64,000 nucleotides of DNA from Canibacter zhuwentaonis (GTDB taxonomy: Bacteria > Actinomycetota > Actinomycetes > Actinomycetales > Microbacteriaceae). The stretch covers positions 310,001-374,000 of the forward strand of contig NZ_JAHDSZ010000001.1 of assembly GCF_018531145.1 (NCBI RefSeq), in the 5' to 3' direction. A program made the translations under genes and the position numbers. Of this stretch, positions 54,718 to 63,958 are shown one piece after another. The notes beneath the pieces were generated by a model. The model worked only from the letters and a program-made list of their open reading frames with translations. It was not told where the DNA came from and did no database searches. How positions within the stretch are numbered: the stretch's first letter is position 1; each line of letters opens with the position of its first letter.

Positions 54718-56172
54718 TTAGCGCCAGCTCTTAATCTGCCCGGTGGCAACATAAGCTTCGCCCGACCCAGTCAGAGACACTTTACCGCCTGGAATGAACA
54801 CGCTATCGCCGATTTTAAGCGCTGCTTTAGAGCCCCTCGCCACAATTTCGTATTTGCCGTTAACAACCAGCACGCTCAGCGGAAAATCACTCTCAATAAC
54901 GCAGTCTTCGAGCACGCGCACAAGCTCGAAAGGAGTTGCGTACTCGCCGTTTTGATCGGGCGCATAGCGCGAGTTTTTGCCGTTAGTTTCAGGGATAAAG
55001 CGGATCGCGGCGCTACCATTAAAATCGATAATTTTAGCAAGCTCTGCCGGGTTTACGTGCTTTACGGTGAGCCCGCCGCGCAAAACGTTATCGCTGGGAC
55101 TCATAACTTCAACCCCGTAGCCGTGAACATAGGCGTGCAGCGTGCCCGGCGGAATCCAAAGCGCCTCACCAGGAGCCAAGGTTAGATGGTTTAACAGGCT
55201 CGCAACAACTATGCCGGCATCTTGTGGATACTGTGAGTTGAGCTTCAGCAGCAACGTCACGAGTCTTGTCAGCTGTGGATTATTGCCCGGCAGCGGAATC
55301 GCAGTGTGTGTTAGTGCCGCTTCTTGCAGCGCCGCAAGAACCTCCTGCATTATAAGCCGTCCCCGTCCGATGCGCGGGGTTTTTAGCACCCCGATAAGCT
55401 CATCATCGCGCAGGTGAAAAATGTCAATTTCTGCTTCTCCGGCGGTATCTTCTGTCGCATCGTCAGCTGTTTCAGCAGCGTTCTTAATTGCCTCAGCTGC
55501 GGTATCTTCTGCGATATCTGACAGCGGATCAGCATTATGATTATCCGCCGTTAAAGCCGCGCGCTCTTCTGCCGCAGCAATTTCTGCGATGCGCTTAGCC
55601 TGCTGCTCAAGTGCCCACGTCACAACTCCAGAGATGCCTTCACCGCGGAGCATCCTGATGTACTCTTTAATAACATCGCGCGCGGCTTTACGCAGGCTCG
55701 GGTGTGCGCCCAGAGCTTCAAAAACCTGCACGCTGTCGAGCGCTTGTCGAAACCCACAGAGCGCTTCGAATCCGCTTTCTAAAGCAACTAAAACTTCGGG
55801 TTTTGCCTGCGCATCAGGATAGTTACGCACCGGCGAGTTAAACGGCACTTCAGATTTATTTTCTGCAGCGTGTCCAACAGCGGCCTGCTCTTTTGTAGGG
55901 TGCGCCTGCAGCGATAAAACCTCGTTAACGGCGAGCAGTTTAAGTAGGAACGGCAGGGTTTGCCCGCTAGATTTTTCGTAGTCCAGCAGCGTATTGCTCG
56001 TTGCGTTTTGCTGCGCAACAAACTCACTGGGTGCTTTTGGGTGCGCGCCAATCCATAGCTCAGCCTCGACCTGAGCTGTCTTGTCGTATTTGAGGCGGCT
56101 GCTAATGCCTCCTATCATGCCCCATTTGTAGGGCATGATTTTATTTCTAATAGCGAGTATTTCGTTCGACAT
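54718..56172 (-). CDS. manA: Mannose-6-phosphate isomerase, class I
   Basis: Interconverts mannose-6-phosphate and fructose-6-phosphate with zinc. The start is set at the ATG at 56172 after GGAAAG, giving 484 residues; a GTG at 56184 is possible. Zinc and substrate motifs include LSLQAHPTKEQA, NKSEVPFNSPVRNYPDAQAKPEVL and PPGTLHAYVHGYGVEVM. The family is usually near 390-420; the excess is an acidic Ala/Glu/Asp stretch (about residues 195-255) between the helical domain and the second barrel. The first 58 bases overlap the 3' end of comEC, and the gene sits between comEC and holA, which are usually adjacent. Confidence 0.93.
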   Translation of the reverse strand: MSNEILAIRNKIMPYKWGMIGGISSRLKYDKTAQVEAELWIGAHPKAPSEFVAQQNATSNTLLDYEKSSGQTLPFLLKLLAVNEVLSLQAHPTKEQAAVGHAAENKSEVPFNSPVRNYPDAQAKPEVLVALESGFEALCGFRQALDSVQVFEALGAHPSLRKAARDVIKEYIRMLRGEGISGVVTWALEQQAKRIAEIAAAEERAALTADNHNADPLSDIAEDTAAEAIKNAAETADDATEDTAGEAEIDIFHLRDDELIGVLKTPRIGRGRLIMQEVLAALQEAALTHTAIPLPGNNPQLTRLVTLLLKLNSQYPQDAGIVVASLLNHLTLAPGEALWIPPGTLHAYVHGYGVEVMSPSDNVLRGGLTVKHVNPAELAKIIDFNGSAAIRFIPETNGKNSRYAPDQNGEYATPFELVRVLEDCVIESDFPLSVLVVNGKYEIVARGSKAALKIGDSVFIPGGKVSLTGSGEAYVATGQIKSWR

Positions 56173-58820
56173 CTTCTTTCCCACGCAATTAATTTTACTC
56201 TGCTACTTTCACCAGTGATAGCAACCCCCGGGATATTCTCAGGAACACGCTGTTGCCACACCCGGTTTTGCTCATCCGCTGTAATTGCGACCGCACCCAT
56301 AATATCAGTTCGTAAAACATTCGTGCCCGCGTCGTGCAGGCTCCGCAACGTCTCACGGCTAGGATGCCCATACTTATTACGCGCCCCGACCCCGATAATT
56401 CCCCATTTTGCCTGCACAGCCCTTGTTAATAACGGATCCTGATTTTTTGAGCCGTGGTGAGCAACTTTTAACACGTCCGCGCGCAGCATTGCTGCGGGAT
56501 ATTTTGCCAACAGCTCGGTTTGCTCCTTTCTGCCGGTGTCGGCAAGCATTAAAATTTTAAGTCCGGCAACGTGGATTATTGCCACCTGGCTAATAGCGTT
56601 GGTGTCTTTATCTGCTTTGTTTGCATCGGGCGCTAATATTTGCCAACTTATAGCGGTCTCGTCGCCAGCCGCGCGCAGCAGAATCTCGCCCTTCTTGGTT
56701 ATTACCCCACTCATACCTGCAACGCCGTATTTACTCTTTAATTTTAAGCGCTTAAGAGTTGTTAAAAGCGTTCTTTTGCCGGTGCGTTTTTGTTCTGTTG
56801 TTGGCGGTGCAATCAGTGCATACTCACCACGCTCTGCAGCAACATGAACGGCCCCAACATGGTCTTTATCGTCGTGCGTGAGCATAATTAGCGCAAGATG
56901 CTGCACCCCGAATGTTTCAAAACACTTTTTGAGCAGCTCCGGGTTTTCTCCCGTGTCAATCAGCATAACAGCGTCGGGATACGCAGGATCGCGCACCATA
57001 ACGGCATCCCCCTGGCCAATGTCACAACCGGCAACTATCCAGTTTTTAGGCACACTCAGCTGCGCGCTAACAGGAGCAATAATGGTATTTATTGCAATAA
57101 TAACGCCTGCGAGCAGGTATCCGCTCGCTATTAAAATGCGCTGTTTTAGGCTAGGAGCGTATTTTACGACCCAGGGGTGAGCGCCGCTGCGTAAACGTCT
57201 TAAATACTCTCTGTATCGCCAGGCAAGCAGCAAAGCTGTTTGGGCTATTAACATTGTTAAAAAGCCGCTAAATCCGCCCTGCCAGGATACTGAGCCGCCC
57301 GGAATCTGGCTGCACACCCAGGCTATTTTAGCTATTACCCAGCCGAATATTGCGGCTACGAAAATAATTGGTCCAGCAAGCATGGGAATTACGGCAATAG
57401 CGATAACAGCCAACAACCCCATCCCTGTTAACCACGGTGCAATCGGCGCCGCGACTAGATTTGCAAACACGCCAACCAGCGACACATTTTCTTGTAAAAA
57501 CAGCAGTATCGGAGCGCACGCTATTTGTGCGGCAACTGTCACAGCCAGTGGCAGCGCGACAATCTGCGGAAGTTTCAACCCGGTAAAAAGCGTTTGAAAA
57601 ACGGGAGACCCCACTAAAATCCCGAGGGTTGCTGCAACAGATAGCGCGAACCCCGGTTTCAAAGCCTGCCACGGATCGTAAATTATCAGCACGATAACGG
57701 CGACGCTGAGGGCTGTTATTCCGGCGCTTTTCACCGAGCCAAACTTTGCCAGCAGCAGAACCCCCGCCATAACTGCTGCCCTAGCCAGCGAAGAATCAGG
57801 ACCAACAAGCAGCGCAAACAACAGCAGCGCGCCGAGCATTAAAAATATTCGTACGCTGCGCGGCACTCCCGCGCGGCTTGCAATAACACTTGCGGCAGCG
57901 ATCACAAGCGCGCAGTTGCCTCCTGAAACGGCTGTTAAATGGGTAAGACCTGCCGTTTGCATATTTTCTGCTAGCTGCGGATCCAGCAGCGAGGTATCCC
58001 CTATTGCAAATCCCGGCAGTAGTTGCGTACCCGGCTGTTTAGAGCTGCGCTCTCTCAGCTGATAGCGCAGCACTGCCAGCTGAGACTGCAGTGTTGCAAC
58101 AACGCCCACGCTGTGTTTTGAACCGGTGCCGCGCGTTAAATCAATACCGAGTGTTGAGTCAGCGCCGCGCGTTGAATCGGTGATTTTTTGCGCCTGCAGC
58201 GTAAACCCCTCCGCGGCGTTAAGCGGTTGTTTTTGTAATCGCCCAAAAACTGTGATGTCAGAACCAGGAGCCCATTTATTTAAAGGCGCATCGCGAAGCC
58301 AAACCCGCACTCGCACACCACTCGGAACTGTCCGCACAGTTTTATCTTTTTGCACAACACCAGTAATTTTTGCGACCATATAGCGCACACTTGAAACCTC
58401 ATTGAGTTTAGTTTTGGGATACTCAACAAGCTGCAGTTCTAACTCGTGTATGCCGTCTGAGAGCTGTTCCTGCAAGTGCTCGCGGGCTGTTAGCTGCGCA
58501 CACAGGTGAGTGGCCAGCAGCGCAAACATTGCAAGTGCTATAACAAACGCTGGCAGTATTTTATATAGCTTAACGCTGCTTATGCTGACGGTTGCACGCC
58601 TGCACGCGAAGCGCCCGATCCGCCACAGCAGAAAGATTAAAACAACCACTGTGACCACCGCAATAACCGCAGTAACACGCGCAAAGTCAGCGCTGCTGCC
58701 CGGCGTGAGCAAAAACAGTAACGCTGCGCCCCACACAGTGACCGCCGCAGGCATTAAACGCGCGACGCCCTGCAGCGCAGTTACTGATCGCGCCGTCTTT
58801 AGCGTGTGTGTTGCTCGCAT
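56115..58820 (-). CDS. comEC: ComEC/Rec2 DNA-uptake channel
   Basis: Membrane channel that takes in single-stranded DNA in natural transformation. The 901-residue protein has an N-terminal membrane pair, an OB-like external domain (about 110-215), the competence helices (HLTAVSGGNCALVI and following, about 290-560) and a C-terminal metallo-beta-lactamase domain with MLTHDDKDHVGAVH. An 18-base tandem repeat in the outer domain encodes STRGAD/STLGID/LTRGTG. The last 19 residues are read through the manA start region, suggesting a lost stop codon. It follows comEA by 2 bases. Confidence 0.92.
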   Translation of the reverse strand: MRATHTLKTARSVTALQGVARLMPAAVTVWGAALLFLLTPGSSADFARVTAVIAVVTVVVLIFLLWRIGRFACRRATVSISSVKLYKILPAFVIALAMFALLATHLCAQLTAREHLQEQLSDGIHELELQLVEYPKTKLNEVSSVRYMVAKITGVVQKDKTVRTVPSGVRVRVWLRDAPLNKWAPGSDITVFGRLQKQPLNAAEGFTLQAQKITDSTRGADSTLGIDLTRGTGSKHSVGVVATLQSQLAVLRYQLRERSSKQPGTQLLPGFAIGDTSLLDPQLAENMQTAGLTHLTAVSGGNCALVIAAASVIASRAGVPRSVRIFLMLGALLLFALLVGPDSSLARAAVMAGVLLLAKFGSVKSAGITALSVAVIVLIIYDPWQALKPGFALSVAATLGILVGSPVFQTLFTGLKLPQIVALPLAVTVAAQIACAPILLFLQENVSLVGVFANLVAAPIAPWLTGMGLLAVIAIAVIPMLAGPIIFVAAIFGWVIAKIAWVCSQIPGGSVSWQGGFSGFLTMLIAQTALLLAWRYREYLRRLRSGAHPWVVKYAPSLKQRILIASGYLLAGVIIAINTIIAPVSAQLSVPKNWIVAGCDIGQGDAVMVRDPAYPDAVMLIDTGENPELLKKCFETFGVQHLALIMLTHDDKDHVGAVHVAAERGEYALIAPPTTEQKRTGKRTLLTTLKRLKLKSKYGVAGMSGVITKKGEILLRAAGDETAISWQILAPDANKADKDTNAISQVAIIHVAGLKILMLADTGRKEQTELLAKYPAAMLRADVLKVAHHGSKNQDPLLTRAVQAKWGIIGVGARNKYGHPSRETLRSLHDAGTNVLRTDIMGAVAITADEQNRVWQQRVPENIPGVAITGESSRVKLIAWERRCRTKYSLLEIKSCPTNGA
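58120..58191. repeat. 18-base tandem repeats inside comEC
   Basis: Units at 58120-58137, 58138-58155 and 58156-58173, plus a decayed fourth copy, all on an 18-base period; units one and three share GCCGCGCGTT. The protein shows a 6-residue repeat (STRGAD, STLGID, LTRGTG). Confidence 0.8.
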
Positions 58821-58822
58821 AG

Positions 58823-59920
58823 TTATAGTCGCAACATAGGTTTTAGATTCGCAAACACTTTTTCGCCTATTCCCGCCACCTCTAAAAGCTGCTCAACGCG
58901 CTTGAACCCGCCGTGCGAGTTGCGCCAGGCAACTATTTTTGCCGCAGTTTTCGCCCCTATTTTCGGCAGAGTTTGCAGCTCCTCGGCACTTGCCGTGTTC
59001 AGACTTACGCCCTTAGCAGCTGCGCCATCTTGCAACTTTGAACCGTCCAATTCTGCCACTGGTGTAGTGTCTTCTCCCCGAGCCAGGACACGGATCTGCT
59101 CACCGTCAACCAGCGGACGCGCGATATTAATTTTTGCCAGTTCTGCCGAGTCGGTTGCCCCGCCAGCCAAGGTAATCGCATCGCTCACGCGCGAGTTAAC
59201 GGGTAATTCATAAAGTCCCGGTTTATTAACGGCGCCGATAACGTGCACAACAAGTTTTTGCGACGGGGATGTTTGATTAAGTGTATCTTGTGCTGTGTCT
59301 GTGGCAGAATCTGTTTTTAGCTCGCCCAGTGACGTGAACTCCGCTGTTGCACTCAGCGCTGTTTTATTATCACCAGCTAGGCTGCCGAGTGCCTGTGCCT
59401 CCCAAAGCAGCCAGACGCACACCGCCAGGGCAATTACCGCCGCAAATGCCAAAGCCGCACCAACGGGGGTTTTTAACGCTTTTTTGATACGGTCGGTAAC
59501 GGTAATTTCGGGAGCCAAGACGGCCTCTGCATCTGCTCCGTAAAGCGCCTGCGCTAGCTGATAGTCAACAACATCATCCGGCACCGTATTTTGCCGCTTT
59601 GCCGACGTACTCGCAGTCACTTCGCTAGTGCCGTTAAAGCGGCAACGAGCGCCTACGAGTTCACCAGTGCTGTCAAAACGCGGCTGAGTGCTCGCCGCCA
59701 TTCCGCCATCGCTGTTAAAGCCCGCTATCCCGCCAGTATCGCCAAAACGCGGCTGCCCGCCCTGATACTGCCCTATTGTGCCCTCGCGGTACGCGAGCAG
59801 ATGATCCTGCAGATCCCACCTGGCGCCGTGCGCAGCTTCTAAACTCGAAAGTTTTGGGTTAGCGTCAGGCGCAGCCAGATCTGCCAAAGGTGGAATAATA
59901 GATTTCTTTGATCGTGCCAT
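58823..59920 (-). CDS. comEA: ComEA-type DNA-binding protein
   Basis: Membrane-anchored receptor that binds double-stranded DNA for uptake by ComEC. The 365-residue protein has a long cytoplasmic N-terminal part (1-155), one membrane helix (about 152-172, AALAFAAVIALAVCVWLLWEA), an SLBB domain (VHVIGAVNKPGLYELPVNSRV) and a C-terminal helix-hairpin-helix pair (LNTASAEELQTLPKIGAKTAAKIVAWR). The N-terminal part contains four imperfect repeats of the type RFxxTG. Upstream is a cluster of palindromes that could be an operator. Confidence 0.92.
   Translation of the reverse strand: MARSKKSIIPPLADLAAPDANPKLSSLEAAHGARWDLQDHLLAYREGTIGQYQGGQPRFGDTGGIAGFNSDGGMAASTQPRFDSTGELVGARCRFNGTSEVTASTSAKRQNTVPDDVVDYQLAQALYGADAEAVLAPEITVTDRIKKALKTPVGAALAFAAVIALAVCVWLLWEAQALGSLAGDNKTALSATAEFTSLGELKTDSATDTAQDTLNQTSPSQKLVVHVIGAVNKPGLYELPVNSRVSDAITLAGGATDSAELAKINIARPLVDGEQIRVLARGEDTTPVAELDGSKLQDGAAAKGVSLNTASAEELQTLPKIGAKTAAKIVAWRNSHGGFKRVEQLLEVAGIGEKVFANLKPMLRL
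59623..59752. repeat. Four imperfect repeats in the 5' part of comEA
   Basis: Copies start at 59623, 59662, 59704 and 59731 (steps of 39, 42 and 27), the clearest pair sharing TCAAAACGCGGCTG-like endings. On the protein they give RFGDTGG, GFNSDGG, RFDSTGE and RFNGTSE. All steps are multiples of three, so the frame is kept. Confidence 0.7.
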
Positions 59921-60006
59921 ACCGCTATTTTGGCAATACTAAGCACACACTAAGCAATAATTGTGTTTAGCTGTGCATAACTCTATAAAAACAGTGATTT
60001 TAGCAC

Positions 60007-60063
60007 CTGTTGCAAACAGTTCCAAAACCGCTGTTGCTAACAGCTACCCATGAGCGAGCTCGC
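60007..60063. promoter_or_regulatory. Palindrome cluster upstream of comEA
   Basis: CTGTTGCAAACAG (60007-60019) and CTGTTGCTAACAG (60031-60043) differ at one base and are 24 bases apart, start to start; a third palindrome, GCGAGCTCGC, lies at 60054-60063. They occupy the 163-base gap between the leuS stop and the comEA start. Tandem near-identical palindromes suggest an operator for comEA-comEC; a weak leuS terminator is the alternative, but no T run follows. Confidence 0.5.
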
Positions 60064-60083
60064 GTATTAACCGGATTGCGCGC

Positions 60084-62582
60084 CTAAACCGTCTTAGAAG
60101 CGATGCTGATAATACGCGGCAGGCGCACAATAACCTTTACAATCTCACGCCCCGCCAGCGCCCTCTGCACTCTGTTATCTGACAGCACCGCACGCTGTGC
60201 GTCTGCTTCGCTCGTATCTGCGGGCAGTTCTAGATGTGCGCGCATTTTGCCATCCACTTGCACCGCAACTGTAATTTGCTCACTCACGGTTAAAGAAATG
60301 TCCGCTTCGGGCAGCGAAGCGAGCGCAACAGTTGGTTCGTAGCCAAGATTTTGCCACATATCTTCCGCCGTGTACGGCGCAAACATACTAAGCCCAATAG
60401 CGATTGTCTCAACAGACTCCCGCACCGCCGCGTCACCAGCCCCAACAGCACCGTCAATTGCCTTGCGGGTCACATTAACCTGCTCCATGAGTCGCGCCAC
60501 AACAACATTGAACTTATACTGCTCAATAAGCTCCGGAATCTGCGATAACAGCTTATGGGTTGAAGCGCGCAATTTTTTATCACCGAGGGTAAAATCAACG
60601 CCCGGCTTAGCTGTAACATCTTGAGAAAGCCGCCACGCGCGCGCCAAAAACTTTGCCGCGCCCTGCACCGAAATATCCGCCCAGTCAATATCATCCTCTG
60701 GCGGGCCGGCAAAAATCAAGGCAACACGCAGCGCATCAGCCCCGTTTTCGCGCAGCTGCTCAGCAAACTCAACCAGATTACCCTTTGACTTTGACATCTT
60801 TGAACCGTCAAGCAAAACCATGCCCTGGTTAAGCAACTCATTAAACGGCTCGTCAAAGTCGAGATACCCCAGATCGTGCAGCACCTTGGTGATAAAACGC
60901 GCGTACAAAAGGTGCAAAATCGCATGCTCAACCCCGCCAACATACTGATCAACAGGACCCCAGCTGTTTGCCGCCGCCGGGTCAAACGCCCGCGTTTCGT
61001 CATGCGGCGACAGAAACCGTAAAAAGTACCACGAGCTATCAACAAAGGTGTCCATTGTGTCCGGATCGCGCTGCCACTCGGTGCCATCAGCTGCAACAAC
61101 CTGACGCCACAGATCCGCTGCCCCGAGCGGCGATGTGCCCTTAGGTTGCAGGTCGAGACCTGCCGCGTCAGGCAGCAGCACCGGCAACTCTGCAACCGCA
61201 ACAGGGCGAATTTCACCGTCTGCACCGTGCAAAACCGGAATCGGAGTACCCCAGTAACGCTGCCGTGAAATCAACCAGTCACGCAAGCGATAGTTTGTTG
61301 CCGCCGTACCCTTCCCCTGCCAGGCGAGAAGCTCGAGCTGCTTTTTAATAGCCGCCGCTTTTGTCAGACCGTTTAACTCGCCAGAATTAATCAACACACC
61401 GTCACCGCTTACAGCAACACCCGATTCTGCCGGATCTGGCAACAGCTCGCCGTTGTCATCGCGCACCTCCAGCACGCATCTCACAGGGAGCTTAAACCGC
61501 AGCGCAAAATCAAGATCGCGCTGATCGTGCGCGGGCACGCTCATAACCGCGCCGTGCCCGTAATCAGCTAGCACAAAATCACCCGCCCATATTGGCAAGC
61601 GCTCACCAGTTAGCGGATGCACCGCGTACCGCTCAAGAAACAGCCCGGTTTTTTCACGGTCTGTGCTCTGCCGCTCAATATCTGTTTGGCGCTGGGTTTT
61701 TGCGAGGTACTCGGCAAAATCACGCTGCACCTGCTCGGGAGCGTTCGCCACAAGCTCTGCCGCAAGCTCGCTGTCGGGGGCAACAACCATAAAAGTAACT
61801 CCGTGCAGAGTGTCCGGGCGGGTTGTAAAAACTGTGACGGGATCTTGCCTGCCATCAATCTCAAACTTTATTGCTGCGCCATTTGAACGACCAATCCAGT
61901 TGCGCTGCATCTGCAGCACTTTTTCGGGCCATTTGCCCTCCAGCTTGTCAAGGTCGTCAAGCAGGCGATCGGCGTAATCTGTGATCTTGAAATACCACTG
62001 GGTTAGTTTTTTCTTAACAACTACTGCGCCCGAGCGCTCACTCGTGCCGTCAGCTAAAACCTGCTCGTTTGCAAGCACGGTCTGATCCACCGGATCCCAG
62101 TTCACCCAGCTGTCTTTGCGATACGCAAGCCCTCGCTCATACATTTGCAAAAACAACCACTGATTCCAGCGGTAATACTCCGGATCGCTCGTGTGCAAAA
62201 TACGATTCCAGTCAAAGCTCGGGGCGTATTTCTGAAAACTGGCTCGCTGCTGCGCAATATTTGCGTACGTCCACTCCTTAGGATCAACACCGCGCTTAAT
62301 CGCCGCGTTCTCAGCGGGCAGCCCGAAGCTGTCCCACCCGATGGGATGCAACACCTCATATCCGCGCAGACGCCAATAACGCGCCATAACATCGCCCATA
62401 CTGAAGGCCTCTGCGTGCCCCATGTGCAAATCGCCAGATGGGTACGGGAACATATCCAACACATATTTGCGCGGCTTCTCGCCAGGCTCGTTCGAGACGT
62501 TAAACGGACCGAGCTCTTGGATCACAGGCAACCATTTATCCTGGATCCTCTGAAAATCATAATTCAATAGCTGCCGATTCAA
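60084..62582 (-). CDS. leuS: Leucyl-tRNA synthetase
   Basis: Charges tRNA-Leu, including the tRNA-Leu(GAG) at 18326. I start it at a TTG at 62582 because AAGGAG lies 6 bases upstream and homologues begin just before [10 protein letters not shown]; an in-frame ATG at 62696 would add a cysteine-rich tail not expected. This gives 832 residues. HIGH motif DLHMGH, editing domain, and SKMSKSKGN (KMSKS) are present. A possible -10 (TATTAT on the minus strand) lies at 62623-62628. Confidence 0.97.
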   Translation of the reverse strand: MNRQLLNYDFQRIQDKWLPVIQELGPFNVSNEPGEKPRKYVLDMFPYPSGDLHMGHAEAFSMGDVMARYWRLRGYEVLHPIGWDSFGLPAENAAIKRGVDPKEWTYANIAQQRASFQKYAPSFDWNRILHTSDPEYYRWNQWLFLQMYERGLAYRKDSWVNWDPVDQTVLANEQVLADGTSERSGAVVVKKKLTQWYFKITDYADRLLDDLDKLEGKWPEKVLQMQRNWIGRSNGAAIKFEIDGRQDPVTVFTTRPDTLHGVTFMVVAPDSELAAELVANAPEQVQRDFAEYLAKTQRQTDIERQSTDREKTGLFLERYAVHPLTGERLPIWAGDFVLADYGHGAVMSVPAHDQRDLDFALRFKLPVRCVLEVRDDNGELLPDPAESGVAVSGDGVLINSGELNGLTKAAAIKKQLELLAWQGKGTAATNYRLRDWLISRQRYWGTPIPVLHGADGEIRPVAVAELPVLLPDAAGLDLQPKGTSPLGAADLWRQVVAADGTEWQRDPDTMDTFVDSSWYFLRFLSPHDETRAFDPAAANSWGPVDQYVGGVEHAILHLLYARFITKVLHDLGYLDFDEPFNELLNQGMVLLDGSKMSKSKGNLVEFAEQLRENGADALRVALIFAGPPEDDIDWADISVQGAAKFLARAWRLSQDVTAKPGVDFTLGDKKLRASTHKLLSQIPELIEQYKFNVVVARLMEQVNVTRKAIDGAVGAGDAAVRESVETIAIGLSMFAPYTAEDMWQNLGYEPTVALASLPEADISLTVSEQITVAVQVDGKMRAHLELPADTSEADAQRAVLSDNRVQRALAGREIVKVIVRLPRIISIASKTV

Positions 62583-62766
62583 CGATGGCTCCTTGTCAAT
62601 ATGCGCTCTAGCGTCAGTGAAAATAATAGCGTTAAAACACTCTAAAGACTCTAATATACAGCACTTACAGCGCAGTGCGCACACCACAAAACGCAACCGC
62701 GCATTTTAGATAGCGCGGCAGGTTGCTTGCATCGTTAGCGGATTAGGTTAAGCCGCTCTTTGTAAA

Positions 62767-62799
62767 TTAAGTCTAGGTGCTGTTAGCACATCAACTTAA
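62767..62799. repeat. Interrupted palindrome in the leuS-App1 gap
   Basis: Outer arms TTAAGT (62767-62772) and ACTTAA (62794-62799) enclose GTGCT-GTT-AGCAC (62777-62789). The flanking strings TTAAGCCGCTC and TTAAGCCACCGCTC are similar direct repeats on either side. It may be an operator or a transcribed hairpin. Confidence 0.5.
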
Positions 62800-62904
62800 G
62801 CCACCGCTCACACCAAAGCAGCAATTAGCCGACCGGGGGTCACACTCTATCACCAAAGCTTATAAAGTTTATATTCAAAAATAGCGCAAAGCCAAAAAAT
62901 CTCG

Positions 62905-62910
62905 TAAAAT
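62905..62910 (+). promoter_or_regulatory. -10 element giving a leaderless App1-type transcript
   Basis: TAAAAT ends 7 bases before the GTG start at 62918, so transcription would begin at or next to the start codon. There is no Shine-Dalgarno before this GTG, which fits a leaderless message. Confidence 0.55.
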
Positions 62911-62917
62911 TGACCGA

Positions 62918-63958
62918 GTGAGTCCAGCAATAACTGTGAAAACCCCCCGCAAGCTGATTATGCGCTTAGACACCTGGCTTAGTCAGAAACGCGAACAGCA
63001 TGCCAGGGGTAAAGGGAAGACCCCCACAACCGTGCCGTTTATGAGCTACGGATCAACCACCTGGCTGCGTGTGCTCGGGCGTACTCTGCTGCTAAACAGC
63101 CCCTACACACAAGACGCAGAACAGCTGCTCTACAACGAAAGCTTACGAGGCTGGCGCAGTTTTATGAGCGTGGCGGCTGCTAACGAAAAGGTTAAAGTTG
63201 TTATTGAAGGAAAAACTATCGGCATTGCTACAAGCGATCACGGCGGTGTGCTCGACGCAACGTTTCAAATAGAGCTTGACCCGGGATGGCACACAATCGA
63301 GTATATCACTTCGACCGGCAACTATTCAGCAACCCGAATTTATATAGTTGCCCCCGATAAAACAATCGGAATTATTAGCGACGTTGATGACACTATTATT
63401 AACACGGTGCTTCCCAAACCGCTCGTTGCCGCGTGGAACAGTTTTGTGCTCTCTGAGCAGGCGCGTCTTGCCGTTCCGGGAATGCCGGTTTTGCTCGATC
63501 ACCTAAAACGCGCACACCCGGGCATGCCCGTAATCTACCTTTCCACCGGCGCGTGGAACGCCGCACCCGCACTCAGTCGGTTTCTCAAACGGCACCTCTA
63601 CCCGGAGGGTCCGCTGCTGCTCACCGACTGGGGTCCAACGCCCGACAGGTGGTTCCGCAGCGGTAAAGCCCACAAGCGACGCGAATTACGTCGCCTGGCG
63701 CACGAGTTTCCACACATTAAATGGCTGCTCGTTGGCGATGACGGGCAGCATGATGAGCCGATATACCGCGAGTTTGCGCTCGAATTCCCCGATCATATTA
63801 GCGCGGTTGCGATCCGCCGCCTGTCAACCGGTGAAGCTATACTTGCCGGTGGTCGTTCTAAAGCTGGTATGCAGCACACAGTCAACGGCGTACCGTGGGT
63901 TTATGGCAGAAACGGCGCGGAGCTGCTAAAGGAGCTGCGCAAACTGCATATGCTATAG
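62918..63958 (+). CDS. App1-type phosphatase domain protein
   Basis: A 346-residue protein of the App1/DUF2183 family; the yeast namesake is a phosphatidate phosphatase. An N-terminal beta-rich part (about 45-150) precedes a HAD-like catalytic domain with DVDDTI (about residue 155-160), the nucleophile motif DxDxT, then YLSTGAWNAAP and LVGDDGQHDEPIY for the later motifs. The bacterial substrate is not known. Start at GTG with no ribosome binding site (see the -10 at 62905). The gene is complete and ends 42 bases before the window edge. Confidence 0.88.
   Translation: MSPAITVKTPRKLIMRLDTWLSQKREQHARGKGKTPTTVPFMSYGSTTWLRVLGRTLLLNSPYTQDAEQLLYNESLRGWRSFMSVAAANEKVKVVIEGKTIGIATSDHGGVLDATFQIELDPGWHTIEYITSTGNYSATRIYIVAPDKTIGIISDVDDTIINTVLPKPLVAAWNSFVLSEQARLAVPGMPVLLDHLKRAHPGMPVIYLSTGAWNAAPALSRFLKRHLYPEGPLLLTDWGPTPDRWFRSGKAHKRRELRRLAHEFPHIKWLLVGDDGQHDEPIYREFALEFPDHISAVAIRRLSTGEAILAGGRSKAGMQHTVNGVPWVYGRNGAELLKELRKLHML

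Larger units (their letters stand above)
62583..62917. promoter_or_regulatory. Divergent intergenic region between leuS and the App1-type gene
   Basis: 335 bases with no gene I can support. It holds the leuS leader and a possible leuS -10 (62623-62628), a hairpin at 62767-62799, and the -10 of the rightward gene at 62905-62910. I see no T-box core or other recognised riboswitch. Confidence 0.55.

Noticed and set aside
59623-59752. Repeats in comEA considered as a CRISPR-like array
   Set aside because: Units are imperfect, unevenly spaced in multiples of three, and lie inside an open reading frame.
62583-62696. Cysteine-rich N-terminal extension of LeuS, considered as a leader peptide
   Set aside because: A TTG with an ideal AAGGAG site at 62582 fits homologue starts; the extension has no leucine-codon run or terminator typical of attenuation.
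62583-62917. T-box leader before leuS
   Set aside because: I see no conserved T-box core and no specifier loop with a leucine codon.
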